From Planococcus halocryophilus (GTDB lineage: Bacteria > Bacillota > Bacilli > Bacillales_A > Planococcaceae): a stretch of DNA of 64,000 nucleotides. The notes below the pieces were generated by a model. That model ran no database searches and was not told where the DNA came from. It saw only the letters and a list, made by a program, of their open reading frames with translations. This document shows positions 32,689 through 41,587 of this stretch, one piece after another (position 1 is the first letter of the stretch; the number at the start of each line of letters is the position of its first letter). The DNA lies in assembly GCF_022489025.1 (NCBI RefSeq), contig NZ_JAKVTG010000016.1, positions 1-64,000 on the forward strand. The letters run 5' to 3'. Position numbers and translations under genes: made by a program.

Positions 32689-32812
32689 AAACCAACGGAG
32701 ACTCCTGCGGAATAGCGAGACGACCGAGACCCCGCAAGGAGCATAGCGACTGAGGAGGCTTGGGCGCGAGCCCGCGGAAAGCGTAGTTGTTTTACGGAAT
32801 ATCCAAACAATA
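32689..32812 (+). repeat. Family 3 GC-rich intergenic repeat, copy d
   Basis: Contains ACGGAGACTCCTGCGGAATAG, GAGACCCCGCAAGGAGC, ACTGAGGAGGCTTGGGC and CCCGCGGAAAGCGTAG. It is inverted relative to copy c, 60 bp away, in the gap between convergent flgL and flhP. Confidence 0.75.
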
Positions 32813-32823
32813 TTTCACCAATA

Positions 32824-32857
32824 AAAAAGCAGGCACCCCGCGGGGTGCCTGCTTTTT
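32824..32857. terminator. Bidirectional terminator between flgL and flhP
   Basis: A near-perfect palindrome, AAAAAGCAGGCACCCCG against CGGGGTGCCTGCTTTTT, ends 3 bp before the flhP stop and can serve both strands. Confidence 0.9.
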
Positions 32858-32859
32858 CG

Positions 32860-33702
32860 TTATCCTTTAATGGTATTGACTAAGCCCATCATGTCATCTG
32901 CGTAAGAAATGGCTCTACCTTGTGACTGAAACAATCGTTGAGTGGTAATCAGTTCAGTCATTTCCTCGGTCAAATCGACATTGGACATTTCCAAAGCGTT
33001 TTGCTTAATTTGGATAGATCCGTCATTGGGTTGGGACAAATCGATAAACTGTAAATTGCCGTTCGCGATTTGTTCAGCTTCTGTCCCATTTAAGCGGAAT
33101 CGATTTTCACCGATTTTCGCTAATGAATCTTGTCGGTTAATTTGAGCAACGCCCATTTGAATTTCAGTTGGTTGCTTGTCCGAGTCTTTATAAGAGATCT
33201 CTAAAGTTCCTTGTCCATTCAAGCGAATGTTTTCAAAATCAGCGTCGAAAACAATCGGTTGGTTATCAGCGCCTAATACGGCATCACCGTTCGCTGTTAC
33301 TAAGCCAACTTGCGTCGAATTCAAAATAGGCTGTACTTGGAAGGATCCATCTTTTGTATAAAGCGTGTCGCCATCTGATGCAATACGGAAGTAAGCAGAT
33401 TCTCCTTGAATCATGAAATCTAGAGGGCGGTCCGTTTGTTTAATAGAGCCGGGGTCGTTGCGGACGGCTGTTTGCGAAAGAACCGCACCGGCACCGATGC
33501 GTAAACCGTAAGGCGTAATGCGCCCAACTTCATTTTTTTGCCCCACTTGTTTTTCAAGAGACAGCACAAGTGCATCCGAGAAGCTAGCTTCTTGTCGCTT
33601 ATACCCGTTGGTATTGACGTTCGCGATATTATTGCCAATCAAATCTAATTTTTTTTGCAACTCACTCATTGTGTTGCTGGCTGTATTCATCTGGATATTC
33701 AA
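32860..33702 (-). CDS. flhP: Flagellar rod/hook-basal body protein FlhP
   Basis: A 280-aa rod protein of the FlgF/FlgG type. N-terminal LDLIGNNIANVNTNGYKRQ and C-terminal QNALEMSNVDLTEEMTELITTQRLFQ are the paired signatures. The start is taken as TTG 33702, 11 nt after AAGGAGG, which aligns the N terminus with FlhP of B. subtilis; the open frame extends further into flhO. With flhO it forms a two-gene unit opposite to the surrounding flagellar genes. Confidence 0.88.
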   Translation of the reverse strand: MNIQMNTASNTMSELQKKLDLIGNNIANVNTNGYKRQEASFSDALVLSLEKQVGQKNEVGRITPYGLRIGAGAVLSQTAVRNDPGSIKQTDRPLDFMIQGESAYFRIASDGDTLYTKDGSFQVQPILNSTQVGLVTANGDAVLGADNQPIVFDADFENIRLNGQGTLEISYKDSDKQPTEIQMGVAQINRQDSLAKIGENRFRLNGTEAEQIANGNLQFIDLSQPNDGSIQIKQNALEMSNVDLTEEMTELITTQRLFQSQGRAISYADDMMGLVNTIKG

Positions 33703-33718
33703 CTTGTCAAATTCCTCC

Positions 33719-34555
33719 TTATACGCGCCCGATTTCATTGACGGCTTTTTCCATGCTGCGATCATATGCTTGAATTACTTTTTGGTTGGATTCAAATCCG
33801 CGGTATGTGGTCATCATGTCTGTCATGGTCTTTGTCAGATCTACATTCGATTGTTCCACAAACCCTTGTTTCATGAAGCTAGGGGTTCCATCAAGTAAAT
33901 CGACGTTGTCGATAAATTGAGGAGAGGCTTCAGGAGCTCCCGCCCAGCGTAAAAGATTTTGACCTTCTTTTACAAACTGTTGAGGGTTTTCAGTATAACC
34001 TACCCATAAGCGATCCCCTTGAGCGCCGTTGGATAAAAGAATTTCACCATTTTCTTGTACCGTAAAGTCAGCGGATCCCACTTGAATTGGTTGCAAGTCT
34101 TCACCTAACACAGAGAAACCCTCACTCGTTGTTAGAAAGCCTTGAGTATCGACAGCAAATGATCCATTTTTGGTATAGCGCACTTCGCCATCTTCTGCAG
34201 CTACCGCAAAAACCATCGAACCTTTTTGTTGGGTGTCGGGATTTGTTGGTAATAGCTCATCTAGCAAGGCAATATCTGTCTGGTTTCCAGTTTCTTTCAA
34301 AGGACCTTGAAGAAATGAAGGAATTCCTTCTTGCGTATACACTCCAGTAGTTAAAGTGCCGATATTATGAGGGACTATTGTACCTTTTTTGCTGTTTTCA
34401 ACTGCTTTAATTAACTGTTCTGGAAAAGCACGAAAAACAGTTTGATCTTCTTTAAAACCAGGAGTATTTGCATTAGAAAGATTATTCGTCAATATTTGTT
34501 GTTGCCTGTTATTAGCCATCATTCCTGATGTAGCAGTATATAATCCACGAAACAT
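33719..34555 (-). CDS. flhO: Flagellar rod/hook-basal body protein FlhO
   Basis: A 278-aa rod protein beginning MFRGLYTATSGMMANNRQQ with the NNLSNANTPGFK signature, and ending with QSNVDLTKTMTDMMTTYRGFESNQKVIQ. ATG 34555 follows GAAAGGAAG; an upstream ATG at 34573 lacks a site. It is paired with flhP, 16 nt apart. In B. subtilis flhO-flhP form a separate SigD-related unit. Confidence 0.92.
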   Translation of the reverse strand: MFRGLYTATSGMMANNRQQQILTNNLSNANTPGFKEDQTVFRAFPEQLIKAVENSKKGTIVPHNIGTLTTGVYTQEGIPSFLQGPLKETGNQTDIALLDELLPTNPDTQQKGSMVFAVAAEDGEVRYTKNGSFAVDTQGFLTTSEGFSVLGEDLQPIQVGSADFTVQENGEILLSNGAQGDRLWVGYTENPQQFVKEGQNLLRWAGAPEASPQFIDNVDLLDGTPSFMKQGFVEQSNVDLTKTMTDMMTTYRGFESNQKVIQAYDRSMEKAVNEIGRV

Positions 34556-34942
34556 GTAGTTTCTTCCTTTCATAACCGAATCTTATATTTACCGCGTATC
34601 ATAACATTTTAAATATAAAAAAAATAGTGATTTTTATATTAATATGGAAAAAATAGCATTAAAAATTTTAAAAAGAAAAATATACAAAATTATTGAAACA
34701 TGATACTATCACTTTGATATAACATTTCCGAAAATAGTACAAAATAATTAGTTTAACCATAAAATAGATCAGTTTCATTGTAGAAATGGCAAAAATATTT
34801 AAGAGATCAAAGCTATTCCCTATCATTCTTATTAAACATTATACTAGAGAATAAGGAACTGTGATCGACAGATTTATGATCCATCTTTTCCCAGAGGTGG
34901 ATTTTTATTTTAGTTATAAATGTTAAAAAAAGGAGTTTATCA
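34556..34942. promoter_or_regulatory. Divergent control region flhO / fla operon
   Basis: A very AT-rich 387-bp region between flhO and flgB. It must contain the promoters of both the flhO-flhP pair and the 21-kb flgB operon. A TATACT at 34840 may be a -10 element for flgB, but no convincing -35 or SigD match was found. No gene or repeat is visible. Confidence 0.55.
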
Positions 34943-35344
34943 ATGAATATATTCCCTAAATCAATTGAATCGATGGAGCAAGCTTTATCAGCTGCGACTC
35001 TCAAACAACGCGTTCATTCGGCGAACATTGCAAATGTGGATACGGCTAATTACAAAAGTAAAAAAGTCGATTTCCAAGCAACTTTGGATACAGCTATGTC
35101 CAATCAAAACTTGTCTAGCTACAAAACAGATAGTCGCCACGTGTCATTTGGCAATGAATCGTTAGTAGGCACAACAAGAGTATTGACAAACAATTCAACT
35201 CAGTATAATAACAACGGCAATAATGTCGACATGGATGTTGAAATGGCCGAACTGGCGAAAAACCAATTATGGTATAACGCTGTGACGGAACGAGTCAACG
35301 GTAAACTTAACAGTCTCAGTTCAGTTATTAATGGAGGGAGATAA
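34943..35344 (+). CDS. flgB: Flagellar rod protein FlgB
   Basis: A 133-aa proximal rod protein with RVHSANIANVDTANYKSKKVDF near the N terminus and the VDMDVEMAELAKNQLWYNA C-terminal signature. AAAGGAG precedes the ATG. It is the first gene of the long flagellar operon, as in B. subtilis. Confidence 0.95.
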   Translation: MNIFPKSIESMEQALSAATLKQRVHSANIANVDTANYKSKKVDFQATLDTAMSNQNLSSYKTDSRHVSFGNESLVGTTRVLTNNSTQYNNNGNNVDMDVEMAELAKNQLWYNAVTERVNGKLNSLSSVINGGR

Positions 35345-35349
35345 AAAAG

Positions 35350-35805
35350 ATGAGCTTATTTACGGGATTTAACATCAGTTCGTCGGGGCTGACAGCAAAC
35401 CGGCTTCGTATGGATGTAGTATCTGCCAATATTGCCAATGCCAACACAAATCGTGCCGAATTAGTAGACGGCGAATGGATGCCTTACCGCCGAAAAACAG
35501 TGGAATTGTCTCAAAGCGGCACATCCCCTTTTTCCAATCAATTACAATCAGCCATTAATAGAGGAAACACCGCTGTAACGGGTGTCAAAGCCTCAGGAAT
35601 TAAAGAAGATCAAACACCTTTTACATTAAGATATGACCCAGAACATCCAGATGCGGGAGAAGACGGTTATGTCCGCATGTCCAATGTCGATCCATTGCAA
35701 GAAATGGTGGATTTGATGTCAGCAACTCGTTCTTATGAAGCCAACGTTACGGCACTAAATGCTTCAAAAAGCATGTTTATGAAAGCATTGGAAATCGGGA
35801 AATAG
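35350..35805 (+). CDS. flgC: Flagellar rod protein FlgC
   Basis: A 151-aa rod protein: MDVVSANIANANTNRAELVDG near the start and MSNVDPLQEMVDLMSATRSYEANV near the end. It starts 5 nt after flgB. A 106-bp repeat separates it from fliE, an unusual break in this operon. Confidence 0.95.
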   Translation: MSLFTGFNISSSGLTANRLRMDVVSANIANANTNRAELVDGEWMPYRRKTVELSQSGTSPFSNQLQSAINRGNTAVTGVKASGIKEDQTPFTLRYDPEHPDAGEDGYVRMSNVDPLQEMVDLMSATRSYEANVTALNASKSMFMKALEIGK

Positions 35806-35831
35806 TTCATAAATTTCATCAGTGATATTAC

Positions 35832-35937
35832 GCAAAACAGCTGCGCTTTCCTGCGGGCTTGCGCCGAACTAACTCGGGCTGATCGCCCGAGTGGATTTCG
35901 GCACTTCGCTATCCCGCGGGAGTCTCCGCTGTTTTGC
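35832..35937 (+). repeat. 106-bp nested-palindrome repeat, family 1, copy B (within the fla operon)
   Basis: Same length and inner sequence as the copy at 9417. The outer arms are GCAAAACAGC and GCTGTTTTGC, differing from copy A by matched changes that preserve pairing. It lies in the 228-bp gap between flgC and fliE. Confidence 0.88.
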
Positions 35938-36033
35938 TTCATATCAATATTTTAATAAGAATTTAGTAATGACTTCGTGATTTATAAAATGGAAGATTAT
36001 TTCAACCAACAACAGAACATTAAGGAGGCACTT

Positions 36034-36330
36034 ATGGAGAAAATAAGTGGAATTCAAACGCCTTTTATACAAAATCAATTGTTCAATAACGTTAAACCCG
36101 AGAACAAAGTTGAAGGATTTGGCCAGATATTTAAAGATGCGTTACAAGAAGTGAGTGCTGCACAGAACGAATCCGATAAATTGACCAATCAGTTGATAAC
36201 AGGAGAAGTGCAAGATGTCCATGAAGTGATGATTGCTTCGCAAAAAGCCAGCTTGTCATTGCAAATGACGATGCAGGTACGCAACAAAGTGGTTGAAGCT
36301 TATCAAGAAGTTATGAGAATGCAAGTATGA
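36034..36330 (+). CDS. fliE: Hook-basal body protein FliE
   Basis: A 98-aa protein linking the MS ring to the rod. The C terminus, VHEVMIASQKASLSLQMTMQVRNKVVEAYQEVMRMQV in pieces, is diagnostic. ATG 36034 follows TAAGGAGG; an earlier in-frame start at 35977 lies next to the repeat and has no ribosome site. Confidence 0.94.
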   Translation: MEKISGIQTPFIQNQLFNNVKPENKVEGFGQIFKDALQEVSAAQNESDKLTNQLITGEVQDVHEVMIASQKASLSLQMTMQVRNKVVEAYQEVMRMQV

Positions 36331-36355
36331 TGGAAACCGGTAGGATGTTGATGAA

Positions 36356-37999
36356 ATGAAAGAAAAGTTTTCGGTATACAAATCAAAAATGAGTGAATCA
36401 TGGACCAGTTTTTCTCCTGTTACAAAGTGGTCTGTAATTGGCTCCTTTTTTCTCACTTTAATTATTCTTGGTGTCTTCGTATTTCTCAGCAATCAATCTA
36501 ATTTTTCCGTATTATATTCTGATTTGACACCAGCTGAAGCCGGCGAGATTAAGACAGCAATCGAAGAGCAGTCTATTCCAGTAGAAGTATCGGCAGATGG
36601 CAAAACAATCAGCGTTCCCGAAGAGCATTTGGCTAATTTGAAAGTCAGTCTAGCCGCAGAAGGCATTCCGAAAAACGGCAATGTCAATTACGGTACATTT
36701 AGTGAAAATATGGGACTTGGTATGACCGATCGTCATTTTGATGTGGTTGAGCGAGACGCTATGCAAAACGAATTGGCGTATTTGATCAAGCAAATTGATG
36801 GGGTAACCGAAGCCAACGTCATGATTACGCTTCCAAAAGAAAATATTTGGATTACAGATGAAGAACAAACTTCAACTGCTTCTATTGTAGTGAAGGGTGA
36901 TTCGACGTTGCAGTTGGATCAAAAGCAGATTAATGGCTTGTACCATTTAATCAGTAAATCCGTTCCGAGCTTGCCGGCAGATCAAATTGTTATTATGGAT
37001 CAAAACGGGCAAGTGTTTGAAGTGCAAGATGAAAATCAGTTAGATACTAACTTATCGGTTTACCAGCAGCATCGCGAAATCCAAAAAGGCATTGAGCAGG
37101 ATATTCAGCGTGAATTGCAGCAAATGCTTGGGTTATTGCTTGGGCAGGATAAAGTAGTCGTGTCGGTTATGACAAATATCGATTTTACGAAAGAAAAACG
37201 TGAAGAGCAATTAGTTGAACCTGTTGATGTTGAAAACAATAAAGGTTTGGATATCAGCGTGGAACGAATTATTGAAACCTATTCGAGCGAAGGCGTAGTC
37301 ATTGAAGATGCAGCGGGAACTGGCGAAACAGAAGTTGCCAATTATCCGGGTGTCGACGGTACAGGCAATAGCGAATCTGAACGCACAGAAGAGCGGATCA
37401 ATAGTGAAGTAAATCGGATCAATCGTCAAATTGAAATGAGTCCTTACGTTATTGATGATATTACGATCAATGTAGGAGTAGAACCACCGATTGCTGATAA
37501 TCCGGCTAGTTTATCACAGGAAAACATTACAGATATAAGTAATTTATTGAAAAATGCTGTGAGTACATCATTAAGCATGAATGAAGTTCAAGCAACTGAT
37601 ATTGAACTGGAAGATCGAATTTCTGTTTTTGCAACAGAGTTCCAAGGACGTCCGGATATTGTAGAAGAAGAACCAGAAGTAACATTTTTAACAGGTATTC
37701 CAAATAATTTACTTATGGTAATTGGTGCAGCAATCGTATTGGTAATTATTATTGTGATTGCCTTGTTATTGCTTCGTAAGAAGAAAAAAGAAGATGTAGA
37801 GGAAGAAGAATATAGCTTTGATGGCTTTGAACAGGCCTTAGCTAAATCAAATCAATTAGAAATAGAAGAAGAAGAAGAAATCGATTTGTCTGAGTTTAGT
37901 AGCAGAGCGAATCCTAAGCGGAAAACGATTGAAAAGCTTGCCAAAGGTCGACCTGAAGACTTTACAAAATTGTTGCGGTCATGGATGGCGGATGACTAG
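36356..37999 (+). CDS. fliF: Flagellar MS-ring protein FliF
   Basis: A 547-aa inner-membrane ring protein with two membrane helices (about residues 24-45 and 447-470), a YscJ/FliF domain between (FSVLYSDLTPAEAGEI onward), and a C-terminal tail that binds FliG. It sits between fliE and fliG as usual. Confidence 0.96.
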   Translation: MKEKFSVYKSKMSESWTSFSPVTKWSVIGSFFLTLIILGVFVFLSNQSNFSVLYSDLTPAEAGEIKTAIEEQSIPVEVSADGKTISVPEEHLANLKVSLAAEGIPKNGNVNYGTFSENMGLGMTDRHFDVVERDAMQNELAYLIKQIDGVTEANVMITLPKENIWITDEEQTSTASIVVKGDSTLQLDQKQINGLYHLISKSVPSLPADQIVIMDQNGQVFEVQDENQLDTNLSVYQQHREIQKGIEQDIQRELQQMLGLLLGQDKVVVSVMTNIDFTKEKREEQLVEPVDVENNKGLDISVERIIETYSSEGVVIEDAAGTGETEVANYPGVDGTGNSESERTEERINSEVNRINRQIEMSPYVIDDITINVGVEPPIADNPASLSQENITDISNLLKNAVSTSLSMNEVQATDIELEDRISVFATEFQGRPDIVEEEPEVTFLTGIPNNLLMVIGAAIVLVIIIVIALLLLRKKKKEDVEEEEYSFDGFEQALAKSNQLEIEEEEEIDLSEFSSRANPKRKTIEKLAKGRPEDFTKLLRSWMADD

Positions 38000-38010
38000 G
38001 AGAGTGTCAA

Positions 38011-39024
38011 ATGGTTAGAGGAATGAATGAATTGACGGGGATTCAAAAAGTGGCCATTTTATTGGTTGGTTTAGGACCTGAAGTCTCAATTGAGATATTT
38101 AAACAACTGACAGAGCCCGAAATCGACCAACTGACCATGGAAATTTCGAATGTCCGGAAGTTGAGAAACAGCCAAACCGAAAGAGTCATAAATGAATTTT
38201 ACGAAATGATTTTAGCGCAGGATTATATGAACGAGGGCGGGTTGGTTTATGCCCGAAATATTCTTGAGCAAGCGCTAGGAAAAGATAAGGCGATGGATAC
38301 CATTAGCCGGTTGTCGAACAGACTTCAAGTCAAACCTTTTAACTTTGCCCGAAAAGCGGATCCTACTCAGATCTTGAACATACTTCAACATGAGCAAGCA
38401 CAGACGATTGCATTGGTTTTGTCCTATTTGGATGCTAAGCAGTCGTCGAAGATTTTATCTGAGTTACCGAGCGAAAAGCAGGCGGAAGTTGCAAGGCGAA
38501 TTGCGTTGATGGAAAGTACGTCTCCTGATGTTATTCATCAAGTGGAACAAATTTTAGAGCGCAAACTGACAGCTACAGGGAACCAAGATTATGCAGCAAC
38601 AGGTGGCGTTGAAGCAATTGTGCGCGTATTGAGTAATGTAGACCGTGGTACGGAAAAATCCATTTTGTCTGAACTTGAAAAAGACAACCCAGATTTGGTT
38701 TCGGAAATTAAAAAACGTATGTTTGTTTTCGAAGATATCGTCAATTTGGAAAGTCGTTCTGTTCAGCGAATTGTGCGTGAAGTAAGTGATGCTGATTTGA
38801 CATTTGCATTGAAAGTAGCAAGTGAAGAAGTCAAAGAGAGTATTTATCGCAACATGTCTTCGCGTAGATCTGAGGTTATTCGTGAAGAAATTGACGTAAT
38901 GGGTCCAGTGAAGTTGAAAGATGTGGAGAATGCACAAACGAACATTGTTGGATTGATCCGTAGCATGGAAGAAAAAGGAGAAATCGATGTATCGCGTGGA
39001 GAAGGAGAGGAAATGATTGTCTAA
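38011..39024 (+). CDS. fliG: Flagellar motor switch protein FliG
   Basis: A 337-aa rotor protein. ARM-like middle domains and the C-terminal torque domain (FEDIVNLESRSVQRIVREV, VMGPVKLKDVENAQ) with the charged residues that contact MotA are recognisable. The start at 38011 follows AGGAG; an in-frame ATG four codons later is possible. It overlaps fliH by 8 nt. Confidence 0.96.
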   Translation: MVRGMNELTGIQKVAILLVGLGPEVSIEIFKQLTEPEIDQLTMEISNVRKLRNSQTERVINEFYEMILAQDYMNEGGLVYARNILEQALGKDKAMDTISRLSNRLQVKPFNFARKADPTQILNILQHEQAQTIALVLSYLDAKQSSKILSELPSEKQAEVARRIALMESTSPDVIHQVEQILERKLTATGNQDYAATGGVEAIVRVLSNVDRGTEKSILSELEKDNPDLVSEIKKRMFVFEDIVNLESRSVQRIVREVSDADLTFALKVASEEVKESIYRNMSSRRSEVIREEIDVMGPVKLKDVENAQTNIVGLIRSMEEKGEIDVSRGEGEEMIV

Positions 39025-39814
39025 TATCATTCGTCTTTCGCAATCTCATTCAAGTGAAAAGAAAATTATCCAAACTCGAAAAATTGAAGCGAAGAAAGCA
39101 GTCTTTGGTGAGGAGGACTTTGATCCGAAAAAGCAACGTCAACAATTGCTTCAAGAAATTCATGGATTAGAGTCTCGCCGCGAAGAATTGCAGACTCAAT
39201 TGTTAAATGATCAACAAAATGCCCAACAGGAAATTAATGACTGGTGGCATGAAAAACAATTAGAATCACAGCAATACGCTGAAAAATTAGGTCAAGAAGC
39301 TACCCAAAAAGGATTTCAAGAAGGATTTGAAAAAGGATTGCAATTGGCTGAACAAAATAGCGCTGAAAAAAGAAGCGAGATGAACCGTTTGCTTGAAATA
39401 GCCTATGAAGAAAAAGCTAACATCATTCAGCAGGCAGAGCCTTTTCTGTTGTCATTAAGTGTGACGATTGCTGAAAAAGTGATTCACAATGAGTTGAGTC
39501 AGGACACACAGCAATTATTAAGCATTGTTCAGCATGCTTTAAAGCAGGTAGAAGAAGCAGAAGACGTCACGATGCAGGTTTCTCCTGAAGACTATCCGAT
39601 TATTATTCCCTTTTTAGAGGAATTGAAAACCTATATTAAAGCAGATTCAGAACTAAAACTAATTCCCGTAGCGAATTTAACACCAGGTGGTTGCCGAATT
39701 CATACAGTGAGCGGTTCTTATGATGCCATGGTTGATAATCAGCTAGAAGAAATCAAAAACAAATTACTCGCTTACTGTGAGGAGAAAACCAACGATGAAC
39801 TTGTGGGAAGATGA
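39017..39814 (+). CDS. fliH: Flagellar assembly protein FliH
   Basis: A 265-aa regulator of the export ATPase FliI. A long charged coiled coil (about 45-130) contains GxxxG-like repeats in KLGQEATQKGFQEGFEKGLQLA; the globular C-terminal part follows. It starts with TTG 39017 after GGAGAGG, overlapping fliG, and itself overlaps fliI by 20 nt. Confidence 0.92.
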   Translation: MSNIIRLSQSHSSEKKIIQTRKIEAKKAVFGEEDFDPKKQRQQLLQEIHGLESRREELQTQLLNDQQNAQQEINDWWHEKQLESQQYAEKLGQEATQKGFQEGFEKGLQLAEQNSAEKRSEMNRLLEIAYEEKANIIQQAEPFLLSLSVTIAEKVIHNELSQDTQQLLSIVQHALKQVEEAEDVTMQVSPEDYPIIIPFLEELKTYIKADSELKLIPVANLTPGGCRIHTVSGSYDAMVDNQLEEIKNKLLAYCEEKTNDELVGR

Positions 39815-41111
39815 ATACCTGGAATTGATGAGTGATATCGAACCAATCAAAAAGCACGGCAAAGTAATTCAAGTGATTGGTTTAACCATTGAATCACGTG
39901 GCCCGAATGCGAAAATCGGTGAACTTTGTCTGCTTTATCCAAATCGCAACGAGCCGCCGATTGAAGCAGAGGTTGTTGGATTTAAAGAAAATAGAATTAT
40001 GCTCATGCCATTACAGGATCTTTCACAAGTAGGGCCAGGATGTTTGGTTGTTGCGACGGGAGGTCCACTTCAGATCAAAGTAGGGCCTTCTATTTTAGGG
40101 AAAGTTTTGGACGGGACCGGAATGCCGCTTGACGAAAGCTTATTGCCCCGAGGGTTAAAAAAGTATTCTACCAATAACGCACCACCGAATCCATTAAAGC
40201 GCCCAAGAATCGATAAACCTTTAGAAGTGGGTGTTCGTGCAATTGACGGCTTGTTGACTGTTGGCCAAGGCCAACGTATTGGCGTATTTGCTGGTAGTGG
40301 TGTCGGTAAGAGTACGTTAATGGGCATGATTGCTCGTAATACCGAAGCAGATATTAATGTGATCGCACTAGTAGGAGAACGTGGACGAGAAGTGCGTGAT
40401 TTTATCGAACGTGATTTAGGTCCTGAAGGACTAAAAAAATCTGTGGTCGTCGCGGCTACTTCCGATCAAACGCCAATGCAGCGCATTAAAGCAGCGTTGA
40501 CCGCAACAGCTATTGCTGAGTATTTTCGAGATCAAGGCAAAAACGTCATGTTAATGATGGATTCGGTTACACGCTTTGCGATGGCACAACGAGAAGTTGG
40601 CTTAGCAGTAGGTGAGCCACCAACTAGTAAAGGGTATACGCCGAGTGTTTTTGCTTTGCTACCCAAATTACTCGAGCGATCGGGTACGTCGAGCAAAGGA
40701 ACAATCACGGCTTTTTATACAGTTTTAGTTGACGGAGATGACATGAACGAACCGATTGCCGATGCAGTCCGAGGGATTTTAGACGGCCATATCGTTTTGG
40801 ACCGGAAAATTGCTCAAAAAGGTCAATTTCCAGCGATCAACGTAATGGCGAGTGTAAGCCGTGTTATGCACGAAGTTGTCTCAGAAGAACATCAGCTAGC
40901 GGCGAGGGACTTTAAGCGCTTATTGGCGGCTTATGAGACGTCTGAGGACCTTATCAATATTGGTGCCTATAAAAGTGGTGCTAATAAAGAAATTGATGAC
41001 GCTATTCGAGCCTATCCAGTAATCAAAGAATACTTGCAACAAGACATATATGAAAAAGCTAAAATCGAAGAAAGCGTAGAACGGCTATCAGCACAATTTG
41101 GAGGGATTTAA
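39795..41111 (+). CDS. fliI: Flagellum-specific export ATPase FliI
   Basis: A 438-aa F1-beta-like ATPase of the type III export apparatus. Walker A is GVFAGSGVGKSTLMG (about residues 160-175) and Walker B is in VMLMMDSVTRFAMAQREVGLA. ATG 39795 follows GTGAGGAG, six codons after an in-frame GTG that lies within that ribosome site. Confidence 0.97.
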   Translation: MNLWEDEYLELMSDIEPIKKHGKVIQVIGLTIESRGPNAKIGELCLLYPNRNEPPIEAEVVGFKENRIMLMPLQDLSQVGPGCLVVATGGPLQIKVGPSILGKVLDGTGMPLDESLLPRGLKKYSTNNAPPNPLKRPRIDKPLEVGVRAIDGLLTVGQGQRIGVFAGSGVGKSTLMGMIARNTEADINVIALVGERGREVRDFIERDLGPEGLKKSVVVAATSDQTPMQRIKAALTATAIAEYFRDQGKNVMLMMDSVTRFAMAQREVGLAVGEPPTSKGYTPSVFALLPKLLERSGTSSKGTITAFYTVLVDGDDMNEPIADAVRGILDGHIVLDRKIAQKGQFPAINVMASVSRVMHEVVSEEHQLAARDFKRLLAAYETSEDLINIGAYKSGANKEIDDAIRAYPVIKEYLQQDIYEKAKIEESVERLSAQFGGI

Positions 41112-41112
41112 A

Positions 41113-41583
41113 CTGACACAATTCAACTTTCGATTTCAAAAGATATTGGATTTAAAAGAAAATGAAAAGGGCTTTGCGCAGATCCAAATGGCTGAAGCCA
41201 TGAAACAACATGAAGTAGGGCATCAGCAAAATAGAGTAATCCAAAAAAAGATTAACGATGCCGAACAATTAAGAAATGCCAAGCAGCAAAGTGGTGTTAA
41301 TATTTCAGAACTTCGAATGTTAGAAGATTATATTTATCAGCTTCAAGGACAATCGCTTTCCTCTGAAAGAGAGTTAGAGAATTTGCAAAAAAAGGTTTCG
41401 GCATCTCAAGGGGTGTTGCAAGAAAAGGCCAAAGAAGAAAAGACGTGGGAAAACTTGAAGCAGCAAAAATTAACTCATTTCCAAGAAGAAAAAAAAGCGG
41501 CTGAACAAAGCTTTTTCGATGAAATGGCCAGTACACGGTTTTACCGCTTAGCGAAAGCGAATAACTTGGCGGAAGGGATATGA
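41113..41583 (+). CDS. fliJ: Flagellar export protein FliJ
   Basis: A coiled-coil protein of about 156 aa, TQFNFRFQKILDLKENEKG at the start, that couples the ATPase to the export gate. No ATG or GTG is suitably placed. A CTG at 41113 lies 8 nt after GGAGGG and gives the normal FliJ N terminus; a TTG at 41098 is in frame, but the ribosome site would fall inside the gene. The start is therefore uncertain between the two. Confidence 0.85.
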   Translation: MTQFNFRFQKILDLKENEKGFAQIQMAEAMKQHEVGHQQNRVIQKKINDAEQLRNAKQQSGVNISELRMLEDYIYQLQGQSLSSERELENLQKKVSASQGVLQEKAKEEKTWENLKQQKLTHFQEEKKAAEQSFFDEMASTRFYRLAKANNLAEGI

Positions 41584-41587
41584 ACAG

